NCBI RefSeq assembly: GCF_013410565.1
Contig: NZ_JACCFO010000001.1
Span: 1,488,001 to 1,552,000 of the forward strand
From: Streptomonospora nanhaiensis
Lineage (GTDB): Bacteria; Actinomycetota; Actinomycetes; Streptosporangiales; Streptosporangiaceae
DNA: 64,000 bases
Reading direction: 5' to 3'
The stretch's first letter is position 1; every line of letters begins with the position of its first letter. The notes under the pieces were generated by a model. That model saw only the letters and a program-made list of their open reading frames with translations, ran no database searches and was not told the DNA's origin. Shown here piece by piece: positions 43,925-53,317 of the stretch. A program made the position numbers and the translations under genes.

Positions 43925-44251
43925 TCGCTCAACGACGTCGAACGGCCCCCAGGCCCGGTCGTTCTCGGCTTCGGTGGTGCGCTGGCGACGGTAGTTGATG
44001 ACCAGCAGGGCCACCGCGTCCAGGTCGCGCGGGCGCAGCACCTCGGGCGGCTCCCAGGCGGGCGTGTCCAGCAGCAGCCATGCCCCGGCGGTCAGCAGCG
44101 CCACCACCCCGGCGGCCACCACCCAGGCCAGGGCGATCAGCCACGCCAGCGGAAGCGGCGCGGTGTGCCGCCGCGCCAGCCCTGCCGTCCCTGCGGCCGC
44201 CAGCGACGAGGACGAGGGGTGAGCGGCCGCCCGGTGGTCGTGTGCGCCCAA
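43925..44251 (-). pseudogene. Truncated membrane protein
   Basis: About 108 residues remain, with one strong helix (PLAWLIALAWVVAAGVVALLTAGAWLLL) and DTPAWEPPEVLRPRDLDAVALLVINYRRQ. Past 43925 the frame runs antisense into the HNH gene, so the original 3' part has been lost. The start is unclear (TTG 44251 or internal). It probably belonged to the mobile-element operon. Confidence 0.5.
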
Positions 44252-44545
44252 GTCGAGGACCGCAGCGCTGATGCGGTGATCACCGAACTGAACCGGCGCG
44301 GCGTGCCGATGGCCCGGTTCGACCCGTCACCGACTTTCCCGGGCGAGGTGACCCTCGCTGCGGAAGCGGGCGGCGGGAAGCGCTTGCACGGCCGCACCAC
44401 CACCCCTCGCGGGTCGTTGACCTCGCCTTGGTGCGCGCCGTCTACCACCGCCGCACCTCCGGGTACGGGGCCGCCTTCGCCCACCTGGCCGAGCCAGACG
44501 CGCGGTTCGCCGCCGCCCAGGCCCGCCGTTGCCCGAATCCGGGGC
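44219..44545 (+). pseudogene. N-terminal fragment of a graspetide ATP-grasp maturase (TgmB/MvdD-like)
   Basis: The GTG at 44219 opens VVVCAQVEDRSADAVITELNRRGVPMARFDPS, the start of the pre-ATP-grasp domain. After a one-base loss near 44401-44410 (CCCC run), the other frame continues DLALVRAVYHRRTSGYGAAFAHLAEPDARFAAAQARR, the arginine-rich strand typical of RiPP ATP-grasp maturases. The ATP-grasp domain itself is missing after about 44545. It is a remnant of a peptide-modifying gene. Confidence 0.6.
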
Positions 44546-44839
44546 GTCGGCGCCCCGTTGAGACGGGGGTATCGCCGGGCCGCTCTGACCCGGCGCGCGC
44601 CCCTCCTGGCGTTCGCCTCCTGCGGCCACGGTCGACGCAAAGGAACCGCTCTGCGGCTGCCACGGCATCTACCCAGTCGCCTCGGGGCCTCACCGCCATC
44701 TCACGCGCTGGGCCGATCACGGCCGCACGATCCAGCTCGACCGCGACGCCCCGCCGACGAGACTCCCGCCCGTGCGGCCGGGACAATGGACACACTCCCG
44801 TGCCGTCGGCCGGCGCATCTTCATCCACGAGGGGATCAC

Positions 44840-45826
44840 ATGGATTTCCGCCCGATCGAGCGCACGACGCAGGCGTTTCAGCAGCCGGTGACCGCCGAGG
44901 AGGTCCAGAGGGTTTACCGCCGCGTCTTCGGCTCCGATTCCCGAGTGGTGTCCGCGGTGGAGCTGGGCTCGGGCATGTACAACAACGTCTATCGCGTGGC
45001 TCTGGCCGAGCGGGACCGCCCGGTGGTTCTTCGGGTGGCGCCGGCGAAGGCGCGGCAGTTCCGCAGCGAGCGGCACCTGATGAGGAACGAGCACGCCGGC
45101 TTTCCGTGGCTTGCTCCGATCGCGCACCTGATGCCGCAGGTGATCGCCGCGGACTGGACGGGGCAGGTGATCGGCCGGGACTGGATGATCCAAACCTACC
45201 TGGAAGGTGTCCCGGCTCCAGAGCATCTGGGGTCGTACCCGCGGAGCACATGGCCTGCGTTCTTCCGGCAGATGGGTGCGATCACCCGTGCCGTGCACGA
45301 TGTGCGGGGACCACATTTCGGGCCTGTGGCCGGGCCGGGATACGCCACGTGGAGCGAGGCTGTGATCGCGTCCCTGGAGGACATCGCCGCGGACCTGGAC
45401 GGTGCGGGGCTGGAGGCGACGGACGTGCGCAGGGTCGCCGCGGCGGCCCGCCACGACCGGGCGGTGCTGGACGAGGTCACCGAACCCCGCCTTCTGACCG
45501 GTGACCTGTGGACTGTGAATACTCTGCTCGACCGGGACGCCGACGTGCCGACCATCAGCGGCGTGCTGGACTTCGACCGCTGCCACTTCGGGGACCCGGA
45601 CGCCGATTGGACGATCCGTATGGCGACGGCCAAGGCCGATGAGCGCGAAGCCTTCTGGGAGTCCTACGGTCCGCTGGACCGGTCGGAGGCCGCGGTGTGG
45701 AGGGCGCGGGTCTATGAGGCGCGGCATCTGGGTGCGGTACGCCTGGAGCGGTACCGGCTGGGCAAGGCGGAGGCGGTGAGCGAGAGCTATGGGGCGATGG
45801 CCGCCGTGCTCGCCCAACTGGCCTGA
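44840..45826 (+). CDS. Aminoglycoside phosphotransferase-family (APH) kinase
   Basis: This 328-residue protein has the APH kinase fold: an N-lobe with the ATP loop ELGSGMYNNVYRVAL and the lysine-equivalent region VVLRVAPAK, the catalytic segment TGDLWTVNTLLD (about residues 218-229, in the place of HGDLHxxN) and the metal-binding GVLDFDRCHFGDP near 244. The substrate is unknown; family members phosphorylate antibiotics or other small molecules. The ATG at 44840 has GGGG nine bases upstream. It converges with and slightly overlaps the ATP-grasp fragment. Confidence 0.8.
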   Translation: MDFRPIERTTQAFQQPVTAEEVQRVYRRVFGSDSRVVSAVELGSGMYNNVYRVALAERDRPVVLRVAPAKARQFRSERHLMRNEHAGFPWLAPIAHLMPQVIAADWTGQVIGRDWMIQTYLEGVPAPEHLGSYPRSTWPAFFRQMGAITRAVHDVRGPHFGPVAGPGYATWSEAVIASLEDIAADLDGAGLEATDVRRVAAAARHDRAVLDEVTEPRLLTGDLWTVNTLLDRDADVPTISGVLDFDRCHFGDPDADWTIRMATAKADEREAFWESYGPLDRSEAAVWRARVYEARHLGAVRLERYRLGKAEAVSESYGAMAAVLAQLA

Positions 45827-46422
45827 CCCGCGTCGCCGGGCGGGACCACGCGGAGTTGGACCTGTCGCGCGAGCAGGTCGGCACGCTGTTCCACCTCGGC
45901 CGCGTCCGTGCCGGTGGCGACGAAGGCGCCCAACCGCTGGGCATTGGCCGAAGGGGTGTGGACCATGCCGCCGATCGGCGCCCGCCAGCGCACGAACGGC
46001 ACCCCCGGCGCGGGCCTCCGAAACCCGGTCACGGAGACGAGCCATCCGGCGTGCGGGACGGCGATGAAGCGGACGGTGGCATAGCCGTGGGCGGTGGGGG
46101 TGAGCACTGCCGGGCGGCCTAAGGCGACCTCGAGCAGGGCCGCGAAGACCTCGATGCCCAGGGCGTGCTGGAGCAGGAGGCCGATGTGCCCGGCACCGAT
46201 CCGGGCGGCGATCTCGATGATCGTGCACTGGCAGGCCACATCAACGATGACTTCGGTGTGCGAGGCGCCATGAGGGATGCCGACCGCGCGGATCACCGCG
46301 TCCACCTCCCGGTGCACAGCCGCTTCCGTCGCCGGGGGCAGGCGGACAGGAATGCCGACATCGCCACCTCGGCGAAGAGCGAGTGGACGCGAAGGCGTGG
46401 GCGGCGCTTCGCCACTCGTCAA
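45787..46422 (-). pseudogene. C-terminal fragment of an ATP-grasp enzyme
   Basis: The frame retains HTEVIVDVACQCTIIEIAARIGAGHIGLLLQHALGIEVFAALLEVALG, which contains the ATP-grasp metal-binding Glu and Arg (EIAARIGAGH), and the following lid-type domain (LVSVTGF, SANAQRLGAFVATG). The N-terminal and central domains are gone; the first ~45 residues look unrelated. It resembles carboxylate-amine ligases such as L-amino acid ligases more than TgmB. With its flanks it forms RiPP-associated debris. Confidence 0.6.
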
Positions 46423-46457
46423 GAGGAAGTCCCGTGAACCGGCTCGCGCTCGCCGCC

Positions 46458-47609
46458 TCAGGCGAGGAGGAGGCAGCGGTCCCAGCGAGACTGTAGACCC
46501 GAGTTCAAGGCCAGGTGTGTGCCTGCGGTGCCTTCCAGGAAGCCCGCCCCTTCGTGGTGCGGCGCGGGCGTCTCAGCGGACTTCTGCGCGGTCGGCAGGT
46601 GGCGGTGGAGTCGGGGCACCCCGGGCGCCTGGTCCTCGGCCATCCGTGTGAGGGCGCGTAGAACCCCCGCAGGGCCGTGGCACAGACCTCCGGCGGTGAG
46701 GCCATCGACGCCGGTCCCGGCCACCAGACATGCGTCCATGGCCCGCTCGGCCGTGTGCCGGCGCGCGATGTCGCCCAATGCCAGCGCCGCGACCTGCTGG
46801 GCACGGGCAAGGCCCGAGGTCCCGTAGCACCATGTGGGCGGCCCGGGTCGGGTCGGCCCGGTGGCATTGTGGGCGACCGTCCAGGGCGGCCACCATGGTC
46901 CCGCCCGACCTTCGTACTGGAGAGAGTCCAGATAGGCGCAGAGGAGTTCGAGCGTGGCACGCTGCTCCCGCACCGTGCGGCCGGCGCGGTAGGTCAATCC
47001 CAGGAGGCTCACCACGCCGGCGATACCGTGGGCCATGCCGAGGTTGGCGTGGCCGTCGGGAAAGTCCGGGTCATGTCCTCCCCGGGGCGAGTGGTGGACC
47101 CACCAGCCGGGGTGGCAGCGACCCTCGCGGCGCACCGGACGGCACAGGCGCACCAGGTAGGCCAGCACGTCCTCGAGCAGTTCGCCGTCAGGGTCGGCCT
47201 CCCACACCGCCACGGCGATTCCGGTGAGGCCGCTGACCAGGTCGTACTCCCCGAAGGAGGCCGGTTCCGCGCGGTCGATGCGGGCGTGGGCTGCTTCCAG
47301 GCGGTGGCGGACGAGCCTCCGCAGTTGTTCCCGGACCGTCGCGCGGGCACGGCGGTAGTGGTCGGGCGGGGCAAGGGCGAGCGTGAAGGCGACTGCGGGA
47401 AGGCCGTGGAACAGGCCGGGACGGACCGTGGGATCGAGGGCGCCCCCTGCCAGGGCGGTGCGCAGCCATGCGTGAGCCGTCTCGGCAGGGCTTCCCGAAG
47501 CCAGGTGGACCAAGGCGATCCCCAGGGCACCGCGCGCCAGGGACAGCGGCGGTCCCGCTTCCGCCTCAACGGAAGCCGGGTCCTGGGGAAGCGCATCAGC
47601 GGGGGGCAT
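46458..47609 (-). CDS. Lanthipeptide cyclase LanC
   Basis: This 383-residue protein is a class I lanthipeptide cyclase. It forms the (methyl)lanthionine rings by adding Cys thiols to dehydrated residues. It keeps the zinc and active-site motifs: NLGMAHGIAGVV, WCYGTSGLARA (Cys about 259) and LCHGPAGVLRAL (Cys-His about 309-310), and the final EGTAGTHLAL. The ATG at 47609 overlaps the end of lanB by 14 bases, as in a single operon. No frameshift or missing residue is seen. Confidence 0.9.
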   Translation of the reverse strand: MPPADALPQDPASVEAEAGPPLSLARGALGIALVHLASGSPAETAHAWLRTALAGGALDPTVRPGLFHGLPAVAFTLALAPPDHYRRARATVREQLRRLVRHRLEAAHARIDRAEPASFGEYDLVSGLTGIAVAVWEADPDGELLEDVLAYLVRLCRPVRREGRCHPGWWVHHSPRGGHDPDFPDGHANLGMAHGIAGVVSLLGLTYRAGRTVREQRATLELLCAYLDSLQYEGRAGPWWPPWTVAHNATGPTRPGPPTWCYGTSGLARAQQVAALALGDIARRHTAERAMDACLVAGTGVDGLTAGGLCHGPAGVLRALTRMAEDQAPGVPRLHRHLPTAQKSAETPAPHHEGAGFLEGTAGTHLALNSGLQSRWDRCLLLA

Positions 47610-50513
47610 GGGCCGCTCCGGGCAGGTGGCGCAGGGACAGGGTGAGGCTGCGCGCCAGCGCGAGCAGGCGGTGCTCGTCGTCGCGGTCGGGCCCGTGCAC
47701 ACGGTTGTGGTGCATATGCCACAGCGAGGGCAGCACCGTCAGGGGGTCCTGGCAGTGGCGCCGGTAGGCGGCCAGTGCTTCGTCCCGGGCCTGCCACGCC
47801 CGGTCGACGTGCGGCGGCGCCATTTCGGCCTGGGTGAACAGTGCGCGAGCGCGGGCCAAGGCGGGGCGGTCGACCGGCTCGGAGGAGCGGGGCAGACGGG
47901 TCAGCAGCCAGTCAGAAGCAGCTCCCATGGCCGCGGAGACGCGGAGCAGGGACAGCGCCGCCAGCGCCCGAAGACGGTCCGCGTCCTGCCCGCACGCCTG
48001 GATCTGCGCCAGTGCGGCGCGGCTGTCCGCGACGAAGACGTCCTCGGCGGCCCTCATGGCGGTCCCGCGGCCGTACCTGTCCCGCTCCGGGCGGTAGGGC
48101 TCGAGTCGCCAAGTGTGGATCAGTTCCGCCTCGCCGAGGGTTCGGGCCCACTCCCCCACGGCCGCCTGGACGGCGTCCGGCTCGGCCGGTGCCCGTAGGC
48201 GCAACCGCAGGTGCGGACCGGAGTCGTCGCGGTAGCGCACGAACCAGGTCCGCGCCGGCACTCCGCCGAGGAGGGCGTCAAGGCCGCTGAGTCCGGCCAG
48301 GACCCCGGTGAACAGGCAGGGGTCGGTGTAGAGGTGGGCGGAGACCCACGCGGACCTGTCGACGGCCGCGGCACTGCGCGCCCGTGAGGCGATCGGGGGA
48401 TTTGGGCACGGCGTCGGCGGCCGCGTGGTGCCCAGGGGAAACACGAGTTCGTGGGCGTGGCCGCCGCACCAGGAGAAGCCGTCGGGGTCGGGGGCCTCGG
48501 TGATGACGGCGCTGCCGTGCCGGTGCAGGTGGTCGGTGACCAGCACGCGCTGTGCGGGCTCCGCGAGGTCCAGCGGCAGCCCGCGTTCCCCCTCCAGCAG
48601 CAGCACGCGGCGGGGCAGGGGCAGGTGGGGCCGGCTGCGGGCCTGGGGCCATGTGTGCGGAGTGAGGCGCCACTGGGCGGGGGTGAGGATGCTGCGGCCG
48701 GTGCGCAGCCGCGGCAGGTAGGCGAAGCTCGCGGTGGTCGGCGGCCACGGTCGGTTGGTCGGGTAGAGGCCGGTGCGGCCCTGCGGCAGTTCGGCGGTGA
48801 AGCGGGCCAAGGGGTGGGTGTAGCGGCGCGTGTCCAAGGCACTGGTGCAGAAGGGCTCCAGCACGGCTCCGGTGGGCGTGTGGACCAGGCGCAGGTGGTC
48901 GGGGTCGATGCGCACCGCCACCTCCCGGATGTCCATGACCTCGACGCCTGGCTGGTCGGGCGGGTAGGTGTCGATCACCAGTACGCGCGAGGCGACGATG
49001 GGCGAGCGGGCGACGTGGGACGCGTCAGCGGCCATGGGCGGGGCCAGGACCTGCACGGGCACGGCGCCTGCGGTGAGGGTCGGCAGGTGGGTGTCCAGGC
49101 GTGGATCCACCATGCCCGGCAGATGGGCGAAGCGCCCGGTGAGGGCTCCCGCCCCGCGCGAGAGCCCGGTGATGAACAACTGGAACCGGCCCGCGTCGAC
49201 ATCGGCTGCGGAGGCGCTCAGCAGGTGGGCTCGCACTTCGGTGTGCGCGGGCACCCGATCGGGCTCCGCGCCGACGAGGTGGCGCCACGCCGGTGCCTCC
49301 AGGTCGAGGTCGACTTCGCCCTGCGCGGCGGCCTCGGCGGCGGCCGCCGCCAGGGCTCGCTCCCGGTCCCGGTCGGGATGCGCGGCGGGGGCGGTCAGGC
49401 GCGAGCCGGGGAAGGACGCGGGCAGCCCCAGCCCGGCCGGTCCGGTCAGGCTGAGGAGGCCCACGAGCGCGTGCTGGCCGTAGGTGTCCAGGCAGCGCCG
49501 GTGGTAGTCGGCCCATGCTGTCTGGTCGGCGGTCTTTGGGGCAATGCGCGCCGCCACACCGGCGGCGCGGGCCGCCTCCTCGGCCACCTGGCGGTGGAGT
49601 TCGACCCGCACCGCCAGCCGGGTGTCGACCGCCACCGCCTGCCCGTCGCCGGCGCCCAACTCCCGGTTGACCCGGTGGCGGATGCGGATCCGCTCCTCGT
49701 GGCCGGTGCCGGATCGGTTGTGGTGCCGCAGCGCTTTCGCCGCCGGCTCCAGAGCGGGGGCGTGCTCGGCGAGGTGGGACAGCGGCCACGGGTGCCAGAC
49801 GGGCGGCGGTGCCGCGCTGATGAGGATCCGGTGCGCGAGCAGGGTCGTGAGCAAGTCGGAGACGGCGGCCGCCCCGGCTCCGGGGAAGGCGCAGGTGAGC
49901 GCGGTGCGCAGTTCACCGATGGTCGTGGGTACCCGGGCGAGGCCCAGGGCAAGGAGACCGCCGGGGTGTGGCGCAGCGACACCGTGCCCGCCTTGCGCGG
50001 GTCATCGCGGTGCGGGGTGTGGGCCAGGACCAGCCGGTCGCCGTGGACGCGCACCGTCTGCGCGGCCACCACCCCGGTGGCGTGGCCGGCTTCGGCGCTC
50101 GCAGCGCCGGCGTGGGCGGCCAGCCAGCCGGGAGCGGGCTGAGCGAACTCCTGGTGATGGTCCTGCCAGGAGACCTGCGTCAAGGAACCGATCGTGACGG
50201 GCGCGACTCCCGCGAACAGTCCGAACGGTGTCGGGCGGCCGGTGGCGCGAAGCAGGTAGCGGGTGAGCGCTGCGGCGGTGCGGCGCGCCTTGGCCTTCGT
50301 TGGAGGATCGGCACGGAGCAGCGTGCGTGCCAGCGAGGGGCTGGCGACCTCGATCGCCCTCACCAAAAGGTGATCCCGTTCGCAGACCCCGGCGGTCCAC
50401 GCGCGCAGCTCCGCCTCGGAAGCCCGTCCCACGTCGAGCCAGCGCCGCCCGGGGGCGTGGGCGCGGGTGGCGGCACGCAGCGACGCGCCCAGTCCGGTCA
50501 AGGGGATGTACAC
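47596..50513 (-). CDS. Lanthipeptide dehydratase LanB, split by an apparent frameshift
   Basis: Together the two frames give about 970 residues, the size of full-length class I LanB. These enzymes use glutamyl-tRNA to dehydrate Ser/Thr. The N-terminal frame (50513 to about 49950) contains the PTPFGLFAGVA signature. The second frame (to 47596) carries the rest of the glutamylation domain and the C-terminal elimination (SpaB_C-like) domain, WFVRYRDDSGPHLRLRLRA and RLEPYRPERDRYGRG. One base seems to be lost near 49945-49960. The GTG at 50513 lies after the hairpin following the precursor gene. If the shift is real, the enzyme is dead; if it is a sequencing error, the locus is intact. Confidence 0.85.
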
Positions 50514-50545
50514 CAGGGCTCCGTTCAGTCCGGTCGGGGGGGCAC

Positions 50546-50581
50546 GTGTGAGCGGGCACCGTGCTCGGCGCCCGCTCACAC
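50546..50581 (-). terminator. 12-bp perfect inverted repeat between precursor and lanB
   Basis: GTGTGAGCGGGC and GCCCGCTCACAC surround a 12-base loop, starting 8 bp after the precursor stop. Such a hairpin can act as a partial terminator or RNA-stabilising element so that more precursor than enzyme is made, as in other lanthipeptide operons. Confidence 0.7.
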
Positions 50582-50589
50582 GGCTCAGG

Positions 50590-50799
50590 TCATCCGCCGC
50601 CGCCGCTGTTGGTGCAGCTCTGCGTGCAGGCGCTCTGGCAGGTGGAGCCGCATCCGTCGTTGGTCATCGACCACAGCGGCTCATCGACAACGGGGACCTC
50701 GACCCGCAGGTCCAGATCGAAGGCGTCGTCGCCGAGCGTGCGGTCGCGGCTGAGGGCCACGAGGCCGTCGGCGGTGGGTGCCGCGGTGAGGGTGCTCAA
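50590..50799 (-). CDS. FxLD-type lanthipeptide precursor (LanA)
   Basis: This 69-residue peptide has an acidic leader with FDLD at residues 27-30 (the FxLD motif recognised by LanB) and a C-terminal core of about 25 residues, MTNDGCGSTCQSACTQSC plus TNSGGGG. The core holds four Cys (50, 54, 58, 62), eight Ser/Thr, and an Asp-Gly pair (48-49), the likely target for isoaspartate formation by the adjacent methyltransferase. The start (ATG 50799) overlaps the lanS stop by ATGA. The leader cleavage point is not evident; no protease or transporter gene is nearby. Confidence 0.88.
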   Translation of the reverse strand: MSTLTAAPTADGLVALSRDRTLGDDAFDLDLRVEVPVVDEPLWSMTNDGCGSTCQSACTQSCTNSGGGG

Positions 50800-52073
50800 T
50801 GTCGCTCCTTTTCTCCGAGGGTGTCGGTCCAGTTCAGGACCGTGTGGGTGTGCCGCTTGGTCAGGACCCGCCCGCTCGGCAGTGCCTCGCGCGGCGTGGA
50901 GGCGGGCAGGATGTCGATCTTTGGCCGACGGCCCCGGTGGTGGCGGCCCCAGTCGCTGATCAGCTCAACCATGGCGTGAGCGACGTGGCGGGCCCGCGGA
51001 CCGTGGCCCACCGCGCCGAACTCGTAGGCGTCCTCCGTGCCGTCGCTGCCGCGGATGCAGCGGTAGGCGAAGCTGGTCCCGTCGTCGCTGATCACCGCAG
51101 GGGTTCCGGACAGTACGACCGGGCGCAGGATCCCCGCCTCGACCGCGCCGCGCTGGGCGGTCAGCAGTGCCCATCCGTCGGCCGCGCACGCCATGTACAG
51201 GTCCTGGCTGTCGGTGGGTTCCATGCCGCCGACGCACGTTGAGGACCAGAGGACCACCGGATCCTGGGCCAGTGCCGCGCGCAGCGCCCCGACGTCCACC
51301 GACGGGCCGTCTTCCAGTCGCAGCCCGACCTGCCTGCCCTCGGCCTCGTGCAGCAGCGGCATGGGTTCCCAGTGCTCTCCGGCGCCTTGCATGCGCACGA
51401 AGCCGCAGACATCGACCGCGACGCACCGCCACCGCCCCGCGCCGGCACCGCGCTCCAAGGTCAGGCAGCGGGTGAGGCCGCGCACCCGCATCGGCACCAC
51501 CACGCGGCCGCCCGGCGCCACCTGCGCGTCCCAGGCCGGAGGGAAGTCCCAGGCCCCCGCGGTGGCGATGACCCGGTCGTAGGGCGCCCGGTCGGGGTAG
51601 CCGTGCTCGCCGTCGGCCACAGCCAGGTGAATCCCTTCCAGACCGGCCTCCTTCAGGCACCGCGTGGCACGGTCGATGACCTCGGGGTCGATGTCGATCG
51701 AGGTGACTTGCCCCCGCTCTCCCACCAGGTGCCGGATCAGGGCCGCGTTGTAGCCGCCGGAACCGATCTCGAGAACGCGGTGGCCCGGCCGCAGGTCGGC
51801 GCGTTGCAGCATGGTGGCGATGATGCTCGGCGCCGAAACGGAGCTGAGCGCCACGTCGGTCTCGGGATCGCACTTGGTAACCACGGCCTGGTGCTGGTCG
51901 TAGACCTCGGTCAGCGGGAGACCGGGCAGGAACGCGTCGCGGGGCACGGAGCGGAGCGCGCTTTCGACGCGCGGTGACGGCAGCTCCATGCCCAGGCCCA
52001 CCCGTTCGCGGATCAGGTCCTCGACCATGCTCTGGCGCGCCTGTTCGGGGGTGATCGGGGTGTGAGAGGGCAC
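50796..52073 (-). CDS. FxLD-system methyltransferase (LanS, PIMT-like)
   Basis: This 425-residue protein has an N-terminal protein-isoaspartate-methyltransferase-like domain with the SAM motif VLEIGSGGYNAALIRHL near residue 98 and YDRVIATAGAWDFPPAWDAQVAPGGRVVVPM. The C-terminal domain (about residues 215-425) is typical of the FxLD-system enzymes. OlvS-A, a characterised relative, methylates an Asp of a lanthipeptide, which then cyclises to succinimide and opens to isoaspartate. It is the first gene of the operon (GTG start, GGAG upstream). An IS element ends 21 bp upstream, which probably separates it from its promoter. Confidence 0.9.
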   Translation of the reverse strand: MPSHTPITPEQARQSMVEDLIRERVGLGMELPSPRVESALRSVPRDAFLPGLPLTEVYDQHQAVVTKCDPETDVALSSVSAPSIIATMLQRADLRPGHRVLEIGSGGYNAALIRHLVGERGQVTSIDIDPEVIDRATRCLKEAGLEGIHLAVADGEHGYPDRAPYDRVIATAGAWDFPPAWDAQVAPGGRVVVPMRVRGLTRCLTLERGAGAGRWRCVAVDVCGFVRMQGAGEHWEPMPLLHEAEGRQVGLRLEDGPSVDVGALRAALAQDPVVLWSSTCVGGMEPTDSQDLYMACAADGWALLTAQRGAVEAGILRPVVLSGTPAVISDDGTSFAYRCIRGSDGTEDAYEFGAVGHGPRARHVAHAMVELISDWGRHHRGRRPKIDILPASTPREALPSGRVLTKRHTHTVLNWTDTLGEKERH

Positions 52074-52090
52074 GGAGGCTCCAAGCTCTG

Positions 52091-52968
52091 CTAGGCAGTG
52101 TTTGTTGAACGGGTAAGGTCGCGCAGCCAGATTCTGATCGAGGCCACCTGGACGGTGCCCTCGAAGATCACGGCCCGCTTGTCATAGCGGGTGGCCACCG
52201 CGCGGTTCTGCTTGAGCAGGTTGATCGCGCGCTCGACGGTGTTGCGCAAGCGGTAGGCCTCCCGGTCGAAGGACGGGGGCCTGCCGCCCGCCGAACCGCG
52301 CCGCAGCCGGTTGGCCCGCTGGTCGGCGGGCTCGGCGATGGTCGCCTTGGTCTTGCGCCGGCGCAGGTAGGACCGGTTGGCGCGGCTGGAGTAGGCCTTA
52401 TCGCCCAGCAACCGGTCCAGGCGGGTGCGCGCCCGCCCCCCGGAGCGCGCCAGGCGCAGCCGCTCCAGCAGAGGCCGCAGCATCACCGTGTCGGCGTGCT
52501 GGCCGGGGGTGAGGGCCAGGACCAGCGGCCGCCGGCGGGTGTCGGCGATCAGGTGGATCTTGGTGGACCAGCCGCCCCGCGAGCGCCCGAGTGCTTGGGC
52601 CCTGTCCCCTTCGTCCCGGGCCGCCTCCCCTTTTTTGGGGCTCCGGCGGCGTGGTGGTGGGCGCGGATCACGGTGGAGTCGATACCGGCGGTGAGTTCGG
52701 CGCCGGTGAGGGCGTCGATGCGCAGCCGGTCGGCGATGCGCTGCCAGGTGCCGTCCAGGCACCAGCGGCGGTGGCGTCCGGCGGCGGTTTCCCAGGGGCC
52801 GTAGCGTTCGGGCAGGTCGCGCCAGGGGATGCCTGTCCTGGTGCGGTAGAGGATGGCGTTGATGACGCGGCGGTGGTCGGCCCACCGCTTGCCTTTGCGG
52901 GGGTGGGCGGGCATGAGCGGGGCGAGCAGGTCCCACTCGGCGTCGGTGAGTTCATGGCGTCGGACCAT
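52091..52968 (-). CDS. IS5-family transposase (two frames joined by programmed frameshift)
   Basis: The first frame (52968 to about 52550) starts RRHELTDAEWDLLAPLMP and ends its DDE part with AGIDSTVIRAHHHAAGA. The second frame continues GGWSTKIHLIADTRRRPLVLALTPGQHADTVML, GDKAYSSRANRSYLRRR and the C-terminal VERAINLLKQNRAVATRYDKR with the catalytic Glu. A run of six A followed by GGGG (plus-strand T-run 52632-52637) is a standard slippery site for frameshifting in the IS427 group of IS5. The stop codon of the second frame lies in the flanking CTAG. Confidence 0.88.
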
Positions 52969-53025
52969 GGATCCCAAGGATTACCGAAGACCAGCCCGCC
53001 CCGCAGACCTTTCAAAAAACAGGAC
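52095..53025. mobile_element. IS5-family insertion sequence, 931 bp
   Basis: The ends show imperfect inverted repeats, GGCAGTGTTTGTTGAACGG on the left and GGTCCTGTTTTTTGAAAGG (minus strand) on the right, with about 14 of 19 identical. CTAG flanks both ends (52091-52094 and 53026-53029) as the target duplication usual for this group. It lies between lanS and the divergent regulator. Confidence 0.85.
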
Positions 53026-53317
53026 CTAGTCGCTGTCGTCGGACATGCCGAGCGTGCGGCGGGTGCGGGGCGGCCGACGGCGGCGTCAACTCCCCCGGCG
53101 AACGGCTGCGCGGATCGGCTGCGAAGGGCTCGCGCCGACCGCGCGCCGACGGTTCCTCGGCCCTTCCACCGTGCCGCCGCCTCTGCCGTCACGGTAGTGA
53201 GAATTCGCTGCACCCTCCCGCCCATCAGGAGCGTGCGAACGGCGTGAACCGCTCGCGCCGGCACCGCACCGGTGTTAGCGTCACCCCACACTCCGGGTAG
53301 CGAGAGAGGCCGTTCGC

